NCBI GenBank assembly: GCA_943788505.1
Contig: CALSQR010000002.1
Coordinates: 503,323-567,322, forward strand
Direction: 5' to 3'
DNA length: 64,000 nucleotides
Origin: an uncultured bacterium
Lineage (GTDB): Bacteria; Bacteroidota; Rhodothermia; Rhodothermales; UBA10348
The position numbers were made by a program, and so were the translations under genes. The notes beneath the pieces are model-generated. The model did not search any database and was not told where the DNA came from. It saw nothing but the letters and a program-made list of their open reading frames with translations. Numbering within the stretch: position 1 is the first letter of the stretch; the number at the start of each line of letters is the position of its first letter. Below, piece after piece: positions 63,727-64,000 of this stretch.

Positions 63727-64000
63727 ATGCACGTTGACTTCAAAGCCGATTTCAAGAAATCGGGACTCCGCACAATGTCTGACAGGTACACCAAGACGGC
63801 CGGATCTTCTCTCGAGACGATCGACCCTGCGCATCCCGCTATCTTTGACAAATGTGACCGGTTCTTCGATGAAGAAGGATTGTTTGCTCAGGTCAAGGCA
63901 GCGGATCTCTATCCGTATTTCCGCCCTATTGAAAAAAATGATGGTACGCGAGCCATTATGAAGGGCCGGGAGATCATCATGGCGGGGTCCAACAACTATC
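63727..64000 (+). CDS. Aminotransferase class I/II, probable serine palmitoyltransferase (5' part)
   Basis: The window ends inside this gene; 91 codons are present. Residues about 60-91 read ADLYPYFRPIEKNDGTRAIMKGREIIMAGSNNY, the N-terminal region of alpha-oxoamine synthases; the LYPYFRxI and GSNNY pattern is closest to the serine palmitoyltransferase-like enzymes of Bacteroidota, which condense serine with palmitoyl-CoA to start sphingolipid synthesis. 8-amino-7-oxononanoate synthase or 2-amino-3-ketobutyrate CoA ligase are alternatives. The PLP lysine lies beyond the edge. ATG 63727 or 63775 may be the start. Confidence 0.8.
   Translation, partial: MHVDFKADFKKSGLRTMSDRYTKTAGSSLETIDPAHPAIFDKCDRFFDEEGLFAQVKAADLYPYFRPIEKNDGTRAIMKGREIIMAGSNNY

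Overview
The window looks like a chromosomal segment of a marine-type member of the Rhodothermota/Bacteroidota (FCB) group. The evidence is gene content: a three-gene cytochrome b558-type succinate dehydrogenase operon, a Bat (aerotolerance-like) operon, a DUF5683 protein next to parAB, an RNase G of the FCB kind, a large Asp-box (sortilin-like) secreted protein, a secreted S9 peptidase, a remnant resembling a type IX secretion sorting tail, and the start of a probable serine palmitoyltransferase at the right edge. No rRNA, tRNA, CRISPR array, transposase or phage gene was found.

Layout. 26-8259 (minus): two tandem FKBP prolyl isomerases, a YkvI-type transporter, the Asp-box protein, a Gfo/Idh/MocA oxidoreductase and an outer-membrane protein preceded by an apparent transcription attenuator. 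8732-19373 (plus): an unknown protein, the acyl-CoA carboxylase beta subunit, a LysM lytic transglycosylase, an ECF sigma factor with its probable anti-sigma factor and two paralogous secreted coiled-coil proteins, a structured RNA plus very strong terminator, a cell-wall amidase and apt. 19382-24235: ridA, a short-chain dehydrogenase, then a decaying accessory stretch with a stop-interrupted membrane protein, a sorting-tail remnant, three small hypotheticals and a dead cytochrome c. 24365-33548: S9 peptidase, class V aminotransferase, metallo-beta-lactamase-fold hydrolase, small conserved protein, beta-barrel protein, RNase G with a long repetitive tail, and a frameshifted small ORF. 33740-39328: citrate synthase, sdhCAB and purQ. 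39528-47809: creatininase-family protein, then DUF58 and BatA-E. 47896-57810: tdk, DUF445, HD protein, an Mla-type lipid transport operon, radA, rpiA and two MacB/FtsX-type permeases. 57974-64000: an overlooked 52-aa DUF5989 protein, a 36-bp tandem repeat filling the space to a convergent GNAT gene, a UvrD helicase, parAB, DUF5683 and the truncated aminotransferase.

How they work together: citrate synthase and succinate dehydrogenase are TCA-cycle enzymes; MlaE/F/D form one lipid transporter; the Bat proteins form a membrane-bound von Willebrand/TPR complex; the sigma/anti-sigma genes probably control the two secreted coiled-coil proteins behind them; parA/parB partition the chromosome. The strongest candidates for undescribed biology are the attenuator-like leader at 8300-8458, the ECF-linked coiled-coil pair at 14165-17407, and the hexamer-based tandem repeat at 58132-58305. 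Start sites were moved from the longest ORF where family N-termini, signal peptides or gene overlaps favoured a later codon; such cases are stated.
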